Of a DNA stretch of 64,000 nucleotides, positions 23,033 through 35,241 are shown in pieces. Positions within the stretch are counted from its first letter, which is position 1. Every line of letters starts with the position of its first letter. The notes below the pieces were generated by a model. The model was not told the DNA's origin. It was given only the letters and a program-made list of their open reading frames with translations, and ran no database searches. Both the position numbers and the translations under genes were made by a program. This DNA comes from Arachis hypogaea (Eukaryota; Streptophyta; Magnoliopsida; Fabales; Fabaceae). The stretch covers positions 112,609,506 to 112,673,505 of the forward strand of contig NC_092053.1 in NCBI RefSeq assembly GCF_003086295.3. The letters run 5' to 3'.

Positions 23033-23433
23033 CTGAATTCTTGTTGTGCGATCTTGCGCTCCTGAGCCCTGATTTGTGCAGCTTCGGCCTTGAGCTTCTT
23101 GCACTCCTCATTGGCAACTCTAAGGGCTTCTCTGAGAGCTTCATCCTAGCGCTGCTTCTCGATCTGAAGAAGCTCCATTTTGTGGATGTACTGCTTGCAA
23201 ACCTCCTTCACCTGCTTAGCGTAGCCCCTTCGAAGCATTGCCAGCTTTGCCTCAGCCTCCTTCGGGTCCTACGGAGGCTGCCAGCTTCCGAGGAAGGTAT
23301 TAGAATCCAGGAACTTGTGGTTCTGGCGGTGGTTATTGTGGTGTGAGGTAGTGGTGAACGACCGAATAATGGCATCAGAAGCAGTGGCAGAGGAGGGGGA
23401 GGAACGGAAGAGAGCGTGACGGAGAAGATCCAT
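23033..23433 (-). pseudogene. Captured first exon of a mitochondrial-type coiled-coil protein gene
   Basis: Begins MDLLRHALFRSSPSSATASD, a Ser/Arg-rich N-terminus like an organelle targeting peptide, followed by a Lys/Glu-rich helix (AEAKLAMLRRGYAKQVKEV, RVANEECKKLKAEAAQIRAQ). A donor follows EFREAL at 23033. Two in-frame stops break it: TAG at 23271-23269 and TAG at 23148-23146. I recognise the type as a conserved plant coiled-coil protein sometimes labelled golgin-like, but cannot name it firmly. It lies closest to the right end of the CACTA and contains the only start-codon end among the captures. Confidence 0.6.
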
Positions 23434-25591
23434 TGGAAAAAGAGGAATTAATTGCATGAAATTGAAAATCTAACCTCCAAAATTTTGCTAAATTATCAGA
23501 TTGCAGGTTAGGATTTGAAAGAAGAGACATGAGCAACACATGTAAAAGATTCAGGAAGGGTTGTTACGGAGCTTCGGTGCAACAAAGGTTCGGTGCAATG
23601 GAGGTTCGGTGCGACGGCGGTGCAAGGCTGAGAGGCACCATTGATGGAGCATTTGGAGATGAGTGTTCTACTGGTTCAGTGTTTAAATAAACGAGAAAGA
23701 ACGAGAGAGACAGGAGCTGTGTTCTACTGGTTCAGTATTTAAAAGAGAAAAGAAGAAGGAGAAGGTAGCTGCGGCGGTTATGGTGGCTGGCGGTGGCGCT
23801 GTGGGTGAGGAAAGGAGGAGAAAAAGCTCTAGAGTGTGAATGGAGCTCGATAGAGTCGGGTGAAATTAAGTTTAACTCAATTTTTTTGATGGAATATTTT
23901 AAATTACAGACAAATTTTCTGTCGGTAATAATTTAACAAAACACAGCATTCTTGTTTATTTAAATATAGGCGGATTTTTCGTCGGTAAATATTTCCAACA
24001 AAAAAAATAAATTTTTCGACAGAATTATTGATGGATTCTCTTTTCCATCTGTAATTTATGGTAATTCATTTTCCTACGTTTTTGATAGAAATTCTCTTAC
24101 AAAATCTGTCTGTATTTTCGTGGGATAAAACCTGTCAGAAATATCCATCTGTAATAAATAGTTTTCTAGTAGTGAAACTTTTGGGATAAGAACCTTCGGT
24201 AAAGAAAGGGGACTCTGATCAATTTTATATAATAATATCTCTTTGTTGACATAACTCCCTTCTTGTGTATGTGTAAATAACCTTGATTGTAAATTATAAA
24301 CTGAGGGAATGATCCTTCAGTAAGGGAAGGTGACCCCCAAAGACAAGATATTGATATGATCATTTGGTAAGGAAAGATGATCGATCGAGATGATCCTTTG
24401 ATAAGGGAAGGTGATCACCAAAACGTTTGGAATAAGAATCTTCGGTAAAGAAAGGAGACTCCCACCTTTTATACCGGTTGAGCTCAATACCTTCCATAAA
24501 AGCTATGAGAAAAAGTAATAAAACATACAAAGAAAAGTGTGATTATGTTTGTTCTTCTTTTATCATTTCTGTTTGATTTATGATCAAATTTATTATTCTT
24601 ATTTCATTCAAAGATTCTTCTTTTATCCAAATATCATTTCTGTTTGAGTTATGATTATGCTTATTATCCTTATTTTATTCAAAGATCCTTTCTATTTGAT
24701 TTATCTATGCTAATGTTACTATTCTTTTCTTATTTGTTTTACCTTGCTTTATGACCTACAAGAAAATTAAGTTAGGATTGATGAGTTTGCATTCTATATG
24801 TTTTAACGTCATAGGCATTTTGTTATGTGTCACATGTGTCTTAACATAAGTAAATGAGAAGCATCTAAAAGTCACACACCACTTTGACTAATAAAGACTT
24901 TTCAAAATAATAATTAAACAACATTGCATCATCACTGTTTCTATTTTTAAAACTCGAAGTGGCTGGAGATGGATACAATGACATGACACTATATAGATAA
25001 ACTACTGAGAAACTTTTATTTCTCACCCTTCTCTCCAAACCATCTTCAGAAACGACGCAGTAAAAAGCAATATATTGCTTGATTGAGGTAAAAAGACAAA
25101 TGCACTATTAGCAGCAAGATATCAAGGACGTAAATACGAAATGTTAAGCGCTTACCCAAATTCATATTAAGGAGGAAGAATAGGCGATTGTTTTAGTCAT
25201 AGTTATACAAATTAAGAGAATTAGAATTTTCTGCGTATCTTGTTTTATCTTTATTGAGTGATTACAATTATGGCTATGATGTTTCTTTTTTTATGATTAT
25301 TTAATATGAGTAAAGTTTGTCATTGTTTTTGCCTTTATAATTTAGTACGTCCACTTTCTGTCTTAATATCACTAGGTCCACTTATACTTTCCAACTAGTA
25401 ACGTTTTTTTGTGATCAAGGTTCCACTATTTTCAAATATCTTTCAAGAATAAAAACTAGTTATCTACTATTTTTTATGAAATGTTTTGTATAGAGATTTT
25501 TATTTTAAAAATTTCGTAAATTTTAAGTATCAACAACCAATGTAATCCCAATAAGGTTTAAGGCTAGTTCAAAAAATATTAGGGTGTTACA

Positions 25592-26194
25592 TTTTTGGTA
25601 TTAGAGTAATTTGATCCCATAGTGCCATATTCTATACTTGTAAGATTAATTCATTATCATTTAGTTATAATTAGTGTCATATAATGAAATCTTTTCTATG
25701 TGATAAAATTAGATTAGAAATATGTAATCACCTAATAGTGAAAATTATTGTACTCCTGAATGTTTTGTTTGAGTTTTATCACTATAATTGTTTGGTCAAA
25801 ATGTGCATGTGTTAATGTCAAAACATAGATCATCTAGAAACACTCTATTCATACTTAAAGACATAACCAAATGCACATGAGATATTCTAAAAAAAAAAAG
25901 AGAAGGTAGGGAGTTATATTTTTGTAACTTTATATGCTTAGCATGCGTTATGTTTGTCTTATTATTATCATCTATGCTATTGTTGTATGATGCCATTGTC
26001 CTGTTATTGTGATTATTTATTTTATGGCATTATTCCTTTCTTCCTTTCTTTTATACGCATACATTATGTTCAACATCCAAGTTCTCTCATATGCAAATCA
26101 ATTATTGTTTAAGACTTTTTAATCGAGAATGCATGCATATTTTTGTGTTTTTTTTATTGATACTATTCTTACCATTACCTTACAAGCCATTTAA
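25592..26194 (+). other. Degenerate internal start of the chromovirus-like element
   Basis: Opens with the tRNA-Met-like primer-binding stretch TTTTTGGTATTAGAGTA, then continues AT-rich without a readable gag. It is interrupted by the hAT element at 26203. Confidence 0.4.
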
Positions 26195-26202
26195 GTCAAG
26201 AG

Positions 26203-27486
26203 CAGTGACAGATCTAGAAAATTTTGTTAGTGGGGGCAAAATATATACAAGACTCTCTACTTTGAATTCTAAAAACCTCCTTTTATTAGAAGAGGTCGAT
26301 GAATTATTTTAGGATCCAATCTCCAATGACAAAGTTCTTTTAAAATATTTTTTCATTACTAATAGGATAAAATTATAAAGCTAAGTTAATTAATTAATAC
26401 AAATAATTCACAATTCTACACAAATTTAAAGGTCCAGTATAAAATTATAAATACAAAAATGTCAAGCATATCTCATTCAAATAAATTTTCAACAACAACC
26501 AATAATAATATCCTAAATTCCTAATTTAAAACAAGTCAATATACATAAATAATTAACAATTAGATTAATAAAACCAAATTAACAAACTAACTAAATAAAT
26601 TATTAAACAAAGAAGCAAATAAGCAATGAAGCAAGCAGATCAGTGATTCAGACATTCAGTATTTCAGGCTTTCAGTGAATCATAAATGAATGTACCAAGA
26701 GACAAGAGTCCAAGGAAGCAGAATTTCAGTATTTCAAAATTTTAATATTGCTTTATTCAATTGCTTCACTGGGATGAACTGCTAAATCTAGGAGGGGAGG
26801 AGGCAGAACACATCAGCGGTGCGGTGCCCAAGTCCAGCGCAGCAGGATTGCAAGATGAAGGCGAAAGGCTGAAGACTGAAGAGCAGGGACCAAGGGATAG
26901 ATCACAGAATAAGAAGACAGAACCAGAAGAACTGAAGTCCCTGAAGAGAAACATAAAAGAGGAACGTAGAAAAAGAAGGAAGAACCAAAGTGAGTACCAG
27001 ATAACCAGTGAGGCAGTGAAACGCTGAAGAAGAAGGTAGAACCAGATACCGAAGGCAGCGGCAGAACCACATAGGCACACAGCCAGTGACATGAAAGAAG
27101 AAGGCATATTCAGAAGTTGAGCCATGCGGAAGAAGAAGGCAATGCAAGGAGATTTATATACAGTCATGGAGCCATTCGAAAGAAACGCTGAACGCGAGGA
27201 GGGGTAGGGGGAGCGGCGCAACACCATCAGCAGCAGTAAGCCAGCGACACCGGCAGAGACGCGGAGTAGTGGCACTGGCAGTAGTAGCTCTAGAGGGCGG
27301 AGGCTGGGGCAGGGGAAGAAAATTAGAAATGGGGGAGAAAGGAAAGGGTTAGAGATTTGGAGGGTGGGGTCAAAATTAATTAGGTAGTGGAGACAAATAA
27401 GATATAACACTAAAAACCATTCAGTACTTTTTCAAATTTCACTGGGGGCACTTGCCCCCATTGGCTGAAGAGTGCATCCGTCGGTG
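26203..27486. mobile_element. hAT-type non-autonomous transposon
   Basis: 1,284 bp with ends CAGTGACAGATC (left) and, reversed, CACCGACGGATG (right). Perfect 8-bp duplications GTCAAGAG flank it (26195-26202, 27487-27494). Near the ends, GTGGGGGCAAA and GGGGGCACTTGCCCCC repeat the G-rich subterminal motif. The interior 26760-27400 is purine-rich on + and gives long but low-complexity ORFs on both strands; none resembles a transposase. Confidence 0.8.
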
Positions 27487-27494
27487 GTCAAGAG

Positions 27495-30350
27495 TACATG
27501 CACTTTTATAAACTCTATTCGATTATTTAATATGCCTCATTATCATTATATTCCTTAAAAATGTGATACTACACTATCTTTTTATTTATGCCATTTATGT
27601 TACTATTACTATCTCTTTGATCAGAGGAAAGGAGAAAATATGAAGCAATTGAGTTGCATGTTAAAAAAAACTAATTACCTTTAACTTCTCCGAACTTTGC
27701 TTATTATGCTTTTGCTTAACTTGATTTGACATTAGCTTTTTTTATTAGCTTTTTCTTTCTTTCTCTTTGGTGTTTGAATGAAAAAGTGAACTCTTCTCAC
27801 TTATCTAACCAACACCTGAAGTGAACTTAGCAAAAGCTTAAGATTGATTCCCTTTTGGATTGATTTGCTTTGTGCATTATTTGATTCCATTTCCATTTAT
27901 CAGCTTTGGATTCATTTTGTTTCATATGATTGGGCTGCAACAAAATAATTTGGACCTGCACACTAAACCAACATCATCAAACTCACTTAGGTTATCAACT
28001 TAAATAAACATGTTTGTCATTATCAATTTGTTATATATTTACTAAACTCAACAACTTGTCTAATTGCTCTTAAAGTGATTGCATATGATTGATTTAGTGA
28101 TATGTGACTAATTATGCCTTTGCCCATGTGATTTGTATGATTTATGTATTTAAGTTTGATGTGCTAGAATATTTCTTGATGATTGATGATTTTTATTTCT
28201 TATTGGAGATTAGGTGCTTACGATAATATAGAAATAGTAAATTATATAGTCAATTCTCTCAGAATATGTACTACTTTTTTAAGTGAGATAAAATTTCGGT
28301 AAAAACTTAACAAGTCTAGTTTGCTGTCACAAAAAAATTAGGACTATCCAAGATCTTTAGAGAGATTTATAATTTTTGAAAATAAAGTCGCCTAAAATCT
28401 TTTAAAATAGGAAGATTTCAAAACAGGGCAATAAGTTTTCAAATCAAATAATCTAACCAACAAAATCAAAGGCATCTATTTTATCTATATAAAAGTTAAA
28501 TACATATATTCTTTTTTATAAATAGAGAATGATATCTCATTTAGGATATTATTGTCATATCAGCTTTTTCTTCAAATTATAATTGTTCTTTTTGAATTTT
28601 TCTTTATTATCTTCATCCAATAATTTCTACTAACACCATCTCCTAATTAATAATAAATTTAATATCATTGTTGATCAATTTTTGTAAAAATTATTATTAT
28701 TATTATTTATTAACTCTATTTAATGTCCTTAGTTCTATATTATTCTATTATTAGATCAAATAACCTATGTATCATATTTTGATAGATTTTAAAAAAAAAT
28801 TGAGATAGAATTATAAGTTTTAAGGTCAATTGGTATTTCACGATATTAATATAAATTATTATAAAAATATTTAAATTTATTTTTATAAATTCATTCTCTT
28901 TAAATTATTTAAATAATTGTAGAACTTTATTTGACAATAATAAATATTTTTAATGGAGTATGTAAAAATTTGGAGTCAAGATTTGTTTGAGTGTCAATAA
29001 ATATATTATTTTTTTATTTATCATTTATTAGTTTAAATGTAACCCATTTATCAAAATTAAATTAAAAAAATTAATAGAATTAGTTTTATTATACTATTGA
29101 TATCATATTGTACTATTGAATTTATTATAATACAATTATTTATTTTTACAGTTGAATAGATATTTTATAGCTAATTATAAAACAAAAAAAAAGTATTATT
29201 ATTACTTATCCTCTGGGTTATGTACAAAATATTTTTACGCTTTGCTCAAGTCTTAAAAAAAATTATTGGTCTGTAGTTGATTTAAAAAAAAACTTTTAAC
29301 TCAATTATTAGGCCTATAGAATTTATATTTAAATTTTAGATAGCTGAAACTGATCTTTTTAAAAATATTATAAGCATGCGACTAACTTCTAAATTTATAG
29401 TTAATTTCACAGTGTTCAAAATGACATATGATAAAAATTAAGATGAAGTTAAGTGTTTCTAGAATATCCCTATCAAAGAAACAAATTAGTGCAGAGTCGA
29501 AAAGAAATAGGATGCGGGGCGTTGTGAGAACAGTGACTTACGATTTTTTTTTTCATTTCCTGAAGTAGATATACTTAGAAAGCTATGATTTACAAATCAT
29601 AGGAGATCTCATTTTGAGACCGTAGCAATGTGTGTATAAAGTTTGCACAAATTTGAGGTTACCAAGGGATAGGATTCAGAATATCTCAATTGTCTAGTGA
29701 CAAATTTAAAAAATTGGATTGGAATGTGAATTAAAGTTGTTCTTAGACATAAAAAACAGGGGCTAAAAGAGATATTTGGATAAGGTTAAGCTGATATTGG
29801 AATTTGATATCTGTAAAATGTTTAGTGGTCGAGCTAATAGACCTAGATGAAAGGCGCACTATAGATAGACAAGTTAAGAGGTTAGAATGAAGTAAGACTA
29901 CATGAGGTATGAGGCATTGAGAAGTAAAGGCTTTAATATGACTGGCTACAAGATGTTTTTAAGCGTCTTGTTATGTTTTACTGCTTGTTTGAATTATTAT
30001 ATTATATTGTGTGGTTTATATCTGATACACAAAAACTAATAACTCAAGACAAAAGAAATGAATGATATTATCTGTCATGTGAATCTATCTTATATAATTA
30101 TATCAGACTTGAATGTCTAAGTCATATTTAGTGCACTTAGTTAGCTCATGATGAGAATAGAACTGTTTTATAGCTTTATTTATTTTACTTGAATGTATGG
30201 ATTGATTCAAAACTTCGCCTATGTTACACTTGCGGTACATAGCCGGTCCCAAGCCCGGATAAAGAAGGAGGGTTGTGTTAGGTCTTCGACAACCAACATA
30301 AAAATATAGTCGAATCTCCATGATATAAATCAAAGACATTATTGCGCTAA
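27495..30350. other. AT-rich stretch, no gene seen
   Basis: Nearly 2.9 kb of mostly A/T sequence with no open frame over 80 codons and no recognisable ends. It may be the remains of the chromovirus-like element's internal region or ordinary intergenic DNA. Confidence 0.5.
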
Positions 30351-30928
30351 AGCTAGGTCGTTGCCCGGAAGCAACGCGCTGTATGGCTCGAGTACGGTGT
30401 CAAATGAGCAAGAGCCGCTGCATCGGTGCCTGGATGTAGTGTTCAATGAGCAAGGGTTCTCGCATTTTCGTGAACGGACGAGGGTAAATAATCTAGTTCA
30501 GTAAGTAAAAGTTAAAGGTCAGAGCGTCAGAAGGTTGAGATTTGGGACATGGAACATAGGCACTCTAACAGAAAAGTCCATGGAGGTGGTGGACACCATG
30601 ACAGGGAGAAAAATTAACATCATGTGCCTACAAGAAATAAAGTGGGTTGGTGCGAAGGCTAGGGAGTTGGATACTTCTGGTTTCAAACTTTGGTATACAG
30701 GAAAGGTGAAGAATAGGAATGGGGTTGGAATAATTGTGGATAAGTAGTGAAAGAAGGACGTAGTGGATGTCAAGAGGATGGGAGATCGGATCATCTCTAT
30801 CAAACTTGTGGTGGAGGGAGGTGCTTTCCATGTGATTAGCGTCTATGCACCACAAGTGGGTTCGGACGAACAACACAAGATAAGGTTTTGGGAGGATCTA
30901 GAGAGTTTGGTTCAAGACATACCTTTGG
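30350..30928 (+). pseudogene. RTE-type LINE fragment: 5' region and endonuclease
   Basis: A GC-richer leader (30350-30515, with GGCTCGAGTACGGTGTCAAA) precedes an AP-endonuclease-like frame: RFGTWNIGTLTEKSMEVVDT, then INIMCLQEIKWVGAKARELD, then (after a TAG at 30745-30747) GDRIISIKL and VISVYAPQVGSDEQHKIRFW. The Asn of TWNIG and the Glu of LQEIKW are the expected catalytic-site residues; the endonuclease would nick target DNA for reverse transcription. Plant databases often label such frames 'craniofacial development protein 2-like'. The frame breaks at 30929 where TGTAAGACCC begins; no RT follows. Confidence 0.75.
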
Positions 30929-30962
30929 TGTAAGACCCAAAACCTTTGAAAAAGGGCTATGA
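30929..30962 (+). repeat. Left tip of a TGTAAGACCC-type LTR, cut by element D
   Basis: Thirty-four bases starting TGTAAGACCCAAAACC between the LINE and the LTR of D. The rest of this LTR is probably 51641 to about 54030, on the other side of D. This is inferred from the abrupt LINE break and the LTR-like start. Confidence 0.45.
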
Positions 30963-32501
30963 TGCGTGGCGAAAATCAGCCAATTAAGAAATTAATATAA
31001 GAAATACGTTGCGAGTATAGTTCTTAACCAGCAAAAATCCGCTCATCAATTTAGAAAGGTTGTCACAAAATTAGAATAAAAATACTGGGAGTATGATTCC
31101 CAGGTCGTCTCCCAACGAGTTGACAAATGGGTGCTATCTTATTAATCAGGAGTTTTCTGGGAAATTTTGAGTTTGGGAAATGGGCAAATAAATTATTGTA
31201 AATTAAAGCAATGAAAATTAAAAGAGATTTATATTATTCAAAATAAAAAACCTTGACTGGGGGAATGATTAATTGGAAGTTCTATCCTTGTTGGAATTCT
31301 CTCAAGTGTAGTATAAAGAGGTTGTTATTTTCACTTAGTTAACCCTTACTAAATAAAGGAAAGTCAAGTGATTGAGCTAACTCTTATTCGCAAATCCTAG
31401 TCCTCTCCCTTGGGAAGGACTAGCGTTAGTAAATAGAGAATTAGCCAACAACTTCCAATTTAACTAATCACTTGAGCATTTCAACTCAAGTGTCTCCTTT
31501 TAATCAACCCCCAAGTCAAGTTGGGAGTCTACTCCATTGACATGGATACCAATTTCACATATATATTCAAGGGGTAGAAAGAAAGCATAATAATCAAATT
31601 AATTGGAATGAAAGTGAGAATAATCAACGGATAAAGAAATTAAATAGAAAAGTATCTTTTACATTAATAAATTCCAAAATAATCCAATTGCAACTCTAAA
31701 CAAGAATTAAGTATATGGAATAGTAAGGGAATAAAGAAACAAACTAGAATAATAACTTCAACGGAGGTGATGACTCTTCTCAATATCCAAGGCAAAAGCA
31801 TAAACTATAAAACTATGAATGTAAAAGAAAACCTAGAGGAAGAGTAATTTCTCTCTAAGATTCCAATCTAAAAACCTAAAACTATGCTAATGAGAATGTG
31901 TGTTGAGTCTCTGCATGTTTCCTGGCTCTAGTCTGTGTTTCTGGGCCAGAAACTGGGTCAAAACTCAGCCCAAAATTGTCCCCAGCATTTTCTGTTATTT
32001 CTGCAGATCGCGCACGTCACGCATACGCGTCAGTCACGCGTACGCATTACTGGTCATCTTCGCGTATCACGCGTACGCGTCAGGCACGCGCACGCGTCAT
32101 CTTGCAGAACTCCAATCCATGCGTACGTGTCAGGTACGCGCACGCGTCACTGTGAAAATCTCCAGATCACGCGCACGCGTGAGCCATGCGTGCGCGTCGA
32201 TGCTCGCTGGTTGTCTCCTTTATTTCTTGTGCTCCTTCCATTTTTGTAAGCTTCCTCTCCATCCTCTAAGCCATTCCTGCCCTATAAAGCCTGAAACACT
32301 GAACACATGGATCACGGTATCGAATGGTATAAAGGAGATTTAAAATACACAATTTAAAGACTTTAGGAAGCAAGGTTTCAACCATAGAATAGAACTAAGA
32401 AGGGATTGTAAAATCATGCAAATCATATGAATAAGTGGGCAAAGGATTGATAAAAACCACTCAAATGCGCACAAGATAAACCATGAAATAGTGGTTTATC
32501 A
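30963..32501 (-). repeat. 3' LTR of element D
   Basis: 1,539 bp. On the minus strand it starts TGATAAACCACTATTTCATG and ends CGCCACGCA. The polypurine tract AGTGTGGGGAGTT (reverse of 32502-32514) adjoins it. Starting TGATAAACC and sharing GGGCAGGAATG...CAGAGGATGG blocks, it is a relative of E's LTR. A cluster of ACGCGTACGCGT-type palindromes lies at 31990-32200. Confidence 0.85.
31990..32200. repeat. Paired CpG palindromes in the LTR of D
   Basis: Repeated 12-mers close to ACGCGTACGCGT, arranged in pairs separated by about 5 nt (for example ACGCGTACGCGT-CAGGC-ACGCGCACGCGT at about 32070-32098). At least eight half-decayed copies occur. The right LTR copy keeps the first part at 51530-51630. 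Confidence 0.85.
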
Positions 32502-34008
32502 AACTCCCCACACTTAATCATTAGCATGTCCTCATGCTTAGCTCAAGGAGATCAAAAGACTAAATAAGGAAAAGTAATACTCATGAGATGCAACCTATGA
32601 ATGCAACTATATGCTAAGATGTTTCTGTCTACTTGGTTAAAAGTGAATAATTTATCCAAGACAAACATAAATCAAATTCCACTAATTCAAATCATACAGT
32701 AAAGACAAGTAAACTTGTAAGAAGGTGGCTCATGAAAGCAGGAAACATAGAATCAAGCATTGAACCCTCACTGATGGTGTATATGCACTCTAGTCACTCA
32801 AGTGTATAGGGTAATCACTCTACTCTTCTCTAGTCATGCTTTCTAAACTTTGTTCTTCACCTAACCAATCAACAAGTATTTAATGTACCAATGCAAACAT
32901 CATGAGGTCTTTTCAAGGTTATAATGGGGCTAAGGTAAAGGTGAGGGTATATATATATATATGGCTAAGTGAGCTATAAATTGAATCCTTCACTAACCTA
33001 AGCTCTCACCTATACACACACACACACACACTCTATATAACTTCTAAAATTATACCTAACTACCCAAAATTCCCACTTTTGCATTACATACTCATGCATC
33101 AACTCTTCTTTTAATTTTATCACATATGCATTGATCTTTTCATTAACTTAACATTGGGATAATTTTGTTCCCTTATTTATTTATTTAATTGGATATTTTT
33201 GGGTTTTTTTTTATTTGAGATAAAAATATAAAAGCAAACATAACATATCAATGCACATGGATTTATAATTTTTCTGGTCTCACATGAGTAGATACCCAAA
33301 TTCCTAATATTTTATCAAAGTAAAAACATAACACATTCCCTTATTAACCCATGCTCCCACAGTTTTCTCACACTTAGTTGATACATAATCTCTAACTTAA
33401 GCTAACCAAAGATTCAATTTGGGGTAATTAATTTATTTTTCCGCTTAAGGCTAGTGATGTGGTAAAATATAGAACAAATAGGATTAAAAGGCTCAAAGTG
33501 GCTAACAAAGGTAATTAAAAGGGTAGGCTATTTGGGATAAGTGAGCTAATAATCAAATAATGGCCTCAATCATATGTATGCATATAACACATTAAACATT
33601 GGACATATAGAGTGGAACAAAATAAAAATTACAATCATAGAGAAGAAGACACACAAGAATAAAATATTATGGTTAAATAGTGTAACCATGTAATTAAGCT
33701 CAAATCTCACAGGTTGTGTGTTCTTAACTCAAAAACCATGTTCCAAATTACAATCTTGAAACAAGTTTTAACACAAAAGTTTTGATTTAAATTAGTGAAA
33801 TTTTTTCAAAAATAGGGTCTTAAAGAGAAACTTATTATTTTTCAACCAAATAAAACATGCATGCAAAAACCTATTACTATACAATATATCCTATCCTAAC
33901 AAAAGAAAAATAACCTATTGGTGTTAAGAAAAAGAAATTATCTCCGAAAGTCAGGTACTGACTGACCTCTCCACACTTAAAGTTTGGTACCGTCCTCGGT
34001 ACCATCAG
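32502..34008 (-). other. 3' untranslated region of element D
   Basis: AT-rich, no coding. It matches in inverse the 3' untranslated part of E (about 42000-43506), including ACACTTAAAG near the proximal end and the polypurine tract at the LTR. It contains small (TA)n and (CA)n microsatellites at 32948-32962 and 33014-33032. Confidence 0.7.
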
Positions 34009-35241
34009 TCAGGAACAAAGGGGGCTGGTAGCAGTATCTCCACAATCGGAATCGTCATGGCTCCCTGTACTGGTAGATGAAGTGGAGTCCGGAGTATCTG
34101 GGTCTTCTGCAGGTGGTTGGTTGCCAACAATCAGCTCCTTGAGGTATGTAAATTGGCACTTGTTACGGTGCTCTCTTCACTTTGTTTGCCAGTCAAGCCG
34201 GTCCAACCTCTCAAGTATCTGAAGGAGCAGTTGATTTGCTGAAGGTGCTTGTGATGTGGAAGTAGAAGGAATATCTTCGACTGGGTCTGCGGTCCGACTG
34301 GTAGTGACTGCTGGGGGTCTGATGTATTTCCCGTTGGGGACATACTGATCATCCTGTGGAAGTATGGTCTTAGTGTCTCCATCTCTATAGGAGACTCCGG
34401 CTGCTGAGACTAGATCTGAAACCAAGGCGGGAAAGGGTAGGTTGCTTGCAATCTGTACGTGTCTCATGGCATGCCGGAGGTGTCTTGGTAAGTTGAGAGG
34501 CTGGTCTGTAAGGATATACCAGAGGAGAACAGCCATATCTGCAGTGAAGGAGGACTCGTGAGTGCTCGGAAAGATGTAATGGGACATAATCTGTGCCCAT
34601 ACTCGAGCCTCTAAGGTGAGTGCTAAAGCCAATATGCCCTTAGGTCAGGATCGATGGTATCCATAGATCCATCTGCTGCCAGGTTGTGCTATAACTCTTA
34701 GGATGGCGTTCCAGTCAAATTGGTATGTCTGGTGCTTGAAAGAGACTTCTTGGTATGCGTCCAATCCTTCTGGAGCAAGAGGAAGATCTAAGGCTTGCTG
34801 AATGGCCCCTTCAGAGATAGGGACTTGCTTCTGACGGACATAGACACACTGCAAGGTTGGCATGTGAAAATTGGAGTAGAATTCCACTACCCATGAAAGG
34901 TTAACCTACCGTGGCTGTCTCTGTAAGAATCTCCATTGTCTGCACTCAATGCGGGGCTCTACAAACTCAATAATGTGGGTAGGGAGGATGAGTAGGTGCT
35001 CATTGTTGTAGTTCCACTCAGCTAGGATGGGGAACATCTGCTCACAGTAGCGGTTAGTGAACCGTGCAGTGTCCCTTACTGGAAAGGCCTTCTCTGTTTC
35101 ATCGACCTTGATAATCCTCTTGACTCTCTTTGTTGTCGGTTTGACTGCTGTTGAGGATGGTTCCGCAGCTAGTGCTCTTTTTGTTCCTCTCCTTGCCGGT
35201 GGTTTGAGAGTAGCTTTTTCTTTACCCTTCTTGGTGGCCAT
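34009..35241 (-). pseudogene. Third ORF of element D (putative plant transposon protein domain)
   Basis: A single reading frame of about 411 codons beginning MATKKGKEKAT and broken by three stops (near 34906, 34645 and 34177) with no frameshift. After a basic N-terminus it reads VVEFYSNFHMPTLQCVYVR, ISEGAIQQALDLPLAPEG, RVWAQIMSHYIFPSTHESSF and MAVLLWYILTDQ, the pattern of the plant domain called 'putative plant transposon protein' (Pfam PF20167 by recall), common downstream of pol in Athila elements. A Gln/Leu-rich helix (LLLQILERLDRLDW) is near the end. Its role is not known; in Athila this position has been compared with env-like genes. Confidence 0.72.

Larger units (their letters stand above)
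16186..24174 (-). mobile_element. Non-autonomous CACTA (En/Spm-like) transposon carrying several host gene fragments
   Basis: 7,989 bp. The left end reads CACAACTAGAAAATGAC; the right end reversed reads CACTACTAGAAAACTAT. A 3-bp duplication AAA flanks it (16183-16185, 24175-24177). Both subterminal regions (16190-16560 and 23890-24170) hold many copies of a motif like TTACCGACAGATTTT in both orientations, as expected for CACTA transposase-binding repeats. No CACTA transposase is visible. The interior carries exons of at least four unrelated plant genes, all on the minus strand, plus unassigned exon-like pieces and a solo LTR. The left terminus has CACAA in place of CACTA, which may have weakened its mobility. 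Confidence 0.88.
14921..25591 (+). repeat. Chromovirus-like LTR split by a CACTA transposon
   Basis: Starts TGTAACATCTTAAC and ends GGGTGTTACA, giving the expected TG...CA ends with short inverted TGTAACA/TGTTACA. Just after it, TTTTTGGTATTAGAGTA (from 25592) resembles an initiator-Met tRNA primer-binding site, so this would be a 5' LTR on +. Removing the CACTA insertion (16186-24174) and its 3-bp duplication leaves about 2.68 kb, a plausible length for a chromovirus. It contains two copies of a roughly 180-bp repeat with units like GATCCTTCGTTAAGGGAAGG (16060 on, resuming after 24175; and 24297-24480). The CACTA sits in the first copy. No second LTR was found in the window. Confidence 0.6.

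Noticed and set aside
26766..27410. 214-codon minus-strand ORF rich in Leu, Ser and Phe
   Set aside because: It is the complement of a purine-rich stretch inside a hAT element; composition-driven, with overlapping ORFs in other frames and no known domain.
30103..30339. Minus-strand 78-codon ORF next to the LINE
   Set aside because: No domain; lies opposite LINE leader sequence.
31900..32343. ORFs of 104-147 codons over the LTR of D
   Set aside because: They are created by the ACGCGTACGCGT repeats, giving repetitive Thr/Arg/His/Ala peptides in several frames; no start context or conservation.
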